From Diphasiastrum complanatum (Eukaryota; Streptophyta; Lycopodiopsida; Lycopodiales; Lycopodiaceae): a stretch of 64,000 nucleotides of DNA. A program made the translations under genes and the position numbers. The notes below the pieces were generated by a model. That model was not told the origin of the DNA. It saw only the letters and a list, made by a program, of their open reading frames with translations, and searched no databases. The stretch lies in NCBI GenBank assembly GCA_029204225.1, contig CM055104.1, forward strand, positions 40,101,846-40,165,845. Direction: 5' to 3'. Below are positions 61,441 to 64,000 of the stretch, piece after piece (the stretch's first letter is position 1; the number at the start of each line of letters is the position of its first letter).

Positions 61441-62920
61441 CAACGGAGTTCGTCCCAATGGCTCCACTTACCGTCGATGGGCCTAGACCCACGATCGTTC
61501 AACTACAAAATATTATGGTCTCAGTCATTCACCAAGGAGAATCGTCTGATCAAGCACCTGCAGTTCGAAGATCTTTGAGACAACGACAGCAGCCTGACGG
61601 CTTCATCCCTCAGACTTTCATCAGTCATGACAAACCTGCCACCATAGCAGAAGCACTGTCAATGCCCAATGCAGACAAATGGAAAGCTGTCATGGATGCT
61701 GAGAATCAATCTCTAATGAAGAACAAGACCTGGAGTCTTGTCATTCCTCCTACAAGTGTAAAGCCAATTGACTCTAAGTGGATCTTTAAGCTGAAGCTTA
61801 AACCAAATGGATCAATATCCAAATGGAAAGCTAGGTTGGTGGTTAAAGGCTTTGAACAAGTATATGGGATAGACTACACTGAGACCTTCAGTCCAGTAGT
61901 AAAACATCAGTGTATTCGTACTTTATTGGCTATATCTGCTGCAAAACAATTCAAATTAGTTGTTGCAAGAGACCAAGTCCTTACTCTCATCAGAGTTTGA
62001 GATGATTGATTTAGATCTTGTCTATTACCTACTTGGAATGGAGATTCACAGAGATCGCGCGAGTAGAAGGATCACCATAAGCCAACAATCCTACTTAATG
62101 TACTTCGAAGATATGGCACAGAGGATTGCAAGCCCATAGACACTCCTATGGATCCAGGTTGCAAGCTGTCCAAAGACATGTGCCCCAGAGCAAAGGCAGA
62201 TCAGCAAGAAATGTGCAAATACCCTTATTAGTCTATCATAGGTTCTCTCATGTACTCTATGATTTGCACACGACCTGATCTAGCTTATGCTATAAGCACA
62301 CTGTCGCAATTCATGTCCAATCCAGGTCTACAACACTGGAAAGCTCTGCAAAGAATTTTGAAGTACATTCAAGCCTCAAAGCACTATGCATTGAGCTATA
62401 ATGGCAATATAGAAGCTGCACTCACATTGATTACTTATTCAGACTCAGATTGGGTAGGAGACGTGGATACTGGAAAATCCACATCAGGCTACATTTGTTT
62501 CCTCGCAAGAGGACCCATCTCATGGAACAACAGAAAGCATAAATGCATTTCTCTGTCCTTCACAAAATTTGAATATGTCGTAGTTACGTTAGCAGTGAAG
62601 GAGATTTTATGGTTTAGAAGACTACTACATGATCTGAGATTCCCACAGTTTGGTCCAACTATACTCCAGTGCGACAATTAGAGTTGTATAGCTCTGTCGT
62701 TGAACCGACAAACTCACACAAGGACCAAACATATAGAGGTTCAACTTCATTTTCTTAGAGAGAAGGTTCAGAACGAAGACGTCGCACTAAGTTACTGTCA
62801 CACAGACAGTATGTTGGCTGACATTCTGACAAAACCATTGTCAAGGGATAAACATTCTACTCTAGTAGAATTGTTAAATCTCAACTTGAGTCCTGATTCG
62901 TAGCAATAAGCTTAAGGGGG
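61441..62920 (+). pseudogene. Nested copia RT remnant and RNase H
   Basis: After the hinge RRSLRQRQQPDGFI come the RT fingers (WKAVMDAENQSLMKNKTWSL, DSKWIFKLKLKPNGSISKWK, YTETFSPVVKHQ). Near 61970 reading jumps to LVYYLLGMEIHRDRASRRI, so the palm with the YVDD loop is deleted. RNase H is well preserved (CTRPDLAYAISTLSQFMSNP, DSDWVGDVDTGKSTSGY, TRTKHIEVQLHFLREKVQ, LADILTKPLSRDKHSTL). A polypurine tract TTAAGGGGGAG at 62912-62922 closes it. Confidence 0.87.
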
Positions 62921-62922
62921 AG

Positions 62923-63322
62923 TTTTGGAGTTTAATCTTCTCCTACTCATCCCTTCGCCCTCCTTCTACTCTCAAGAATTTCCTCTCTCTGAATCAGTCT
63001 GCAAAAATACACGCAGAGTTGAATCAGGCAATATCGCAAAGCCATTGCTAGATTATGGTCTGACCGAAGAGCAGCGTCAAAATGACGTTAACGGAGAAGA
63101 ATAACGGATCTACGGATCTTGTTTAAACGGCTGTTAATCATCTTGTAAACTGTAATTACAATAAATCAAAAGACTCTGACAACTATATATATGTATCTGA
63201 GCGAAGAGGAGGAGGGACAGTCAGAGAGAAAATCAAAGTAGTGAGTTGAACAATCTATAGATGTACAGAACGATCAAATGACCAAAACGTCTTAAGAGCT
63301 AGCTCCTTAGATTTAGTGATTT

Positions 63323-63378
<56 letters not shown>

Positions 63379-63838
63379 TGTGGCCATTGTTTTAGAATCC
63401 GCAAGTAGGAATACGCGCCATCAATGCTATTGTATTGTGTTTCGATTCTCTCTCTTATACAAATTTGCTACTGTAAATTATTACGTTCTTGATTGAATGC
63501 AATAATTGTCTCTCTCACTCTCTTGCATACAAACACGGTTATCAGAGACAGAGGATCGCATGGCTATCCAATATGCCTAATGCAGCGCAATCCTACTATT
63601 ACGGTAGTCTCAAACTCCTACTCTGATAACCCAAAGGGACAACAAGCTTTTGATTCCGTTCTCTAATAAATCCTCGTTCCTAAACTACGCAGTTACTACT
63701 GTGTTCATAATTGTTTTTCTTTACCGTTGGTAGAGACATCGTTTACATCGTAATTGTCTCTTGTGTTCTGCTTCCGTCACGGCTCTGCTGCAGTCACAAT
63801 CAATCGTAGACCATGCAGACCACCATCATACACCAACA
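62923..63838 (+). mobile_element. Nested copia 3' LTR
   Basis: Starts TTTTGGAGTTTAATC (TG mutated) after the polypurine tract and ends CACCAACA. 916 bp. Contains a TATA-like run near 63184 and a GA tract at 63328-63376. It is followed by AAAAT (63839-63843), the target duplication whose partner is at 54402-54406 on the other strand. Confidence 0.9.
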
Positions 63839-64000
63839 AAAATCCTCCTCAAAAGATTGATTCAAAGAATGTGCCACCTTTACTGGATAAAGGCAAAGAA
63901 AAAGTCAAGGATGATTCTACAAGTCAGAGTTCTAGCAAGACATCATCGTCTAGGAAGTCTTCACCTTCAAAGAAGAGTTTATCTTCTCGGAAGTCATCAG
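63839..64000 (+). pseudogene. Gypsy coding sequence resuming after the nested copia
   Basis: Open to the window end: PPQKIDSKNVPPLLDKGKEK, then a Ser/Lys-rich stretch (SQSSSKTSSSRKSSPSKKS). It continues the frame that ends at 54402 on the minus strand. It represents the gypsy polyprotein between protease and RT; the RT itself should lie beyond 64000. Confidence 0.65.

Overview
This is a low-gene-density nuclear window from a large, repeat-rich land-plant genome. The evidence is spliced genes with plant-type introns, Ty1/copia and Ty3/gypsy elements with plant tRNA-type primer-binding sites, and a PLS-class pentatricopeptide repeat (PPR) gene built from near-identical modules. That PPR style and the abundance of decayed retroelements would suit a fern or other seed-free plant, but the assignment is an inference and no lineage marker was found.

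Layout. 1-5780 (minus): 5' half of a ubiquitin-specific protease gene of the plant UBP23 / animal USP36 type. Five exons can be spliced in frame; one intron looks U12-type, and another holds a large CA/TA microsatellite and a GAAACGC-rich repeat. 5781-12500: upstream region, then decayed DNA with a minus-strand Ty3/gypsy pol relic. 12.7-16.4 kb: microsatellites, minus-strand copia relics sharing an LTR, and a possible captured exon. 16.7-18.5 kb: simple repeats and a 0.75-kb A-rich minisatellite. 18.5-25.7 kb: mostly unrecognised, with a coding-like segment at 22.5-23.3 kb and shuffled copia gag/protease pieces. 26.9-30.1 kb: copia element 1 (minus). 31.0-33.0 kb: a plus-strand copia relic with promoter-bearing LTR-like sequence. 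33.06-38.03 kb: copia element 2 (minus), with both LTRs and a TACTC target duplication. 38.4-38.8 kb: a miniature LTR element (TRIM) whose LTRs carry a tRNA-like sequence. 41.5-45.4 kb (minus): a PPR gene that appears joined by splicing to upstream exons encoding OSB-type PDF motifs; its 3' end is broken. 47.1-49.1 kb: a plus-strand copia interrupted in integrase by another LTR. 52.8-64.0 kb: a Ty3/gypsy element with a second copia nested inside its coding region, part of the composite being inverted.

The two host genes are the deubiquitinase and the organelle-type PDF/PPR gene; nothing suggests they work together. Nearly everything else is retrotransposon-derived, and several copia copies lack the central reverse-transcriptase core, so they would depend on other elements for movement. 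The most noteworthy structures are the tRNA-bearing TRIM, the PDF-PPR fusion model with its 303-bp coding repeats, the U12-type intron, and the nested-then-inverted gypsy/copia composite, which is supported by a target-site duplication and a continuous reading frame.
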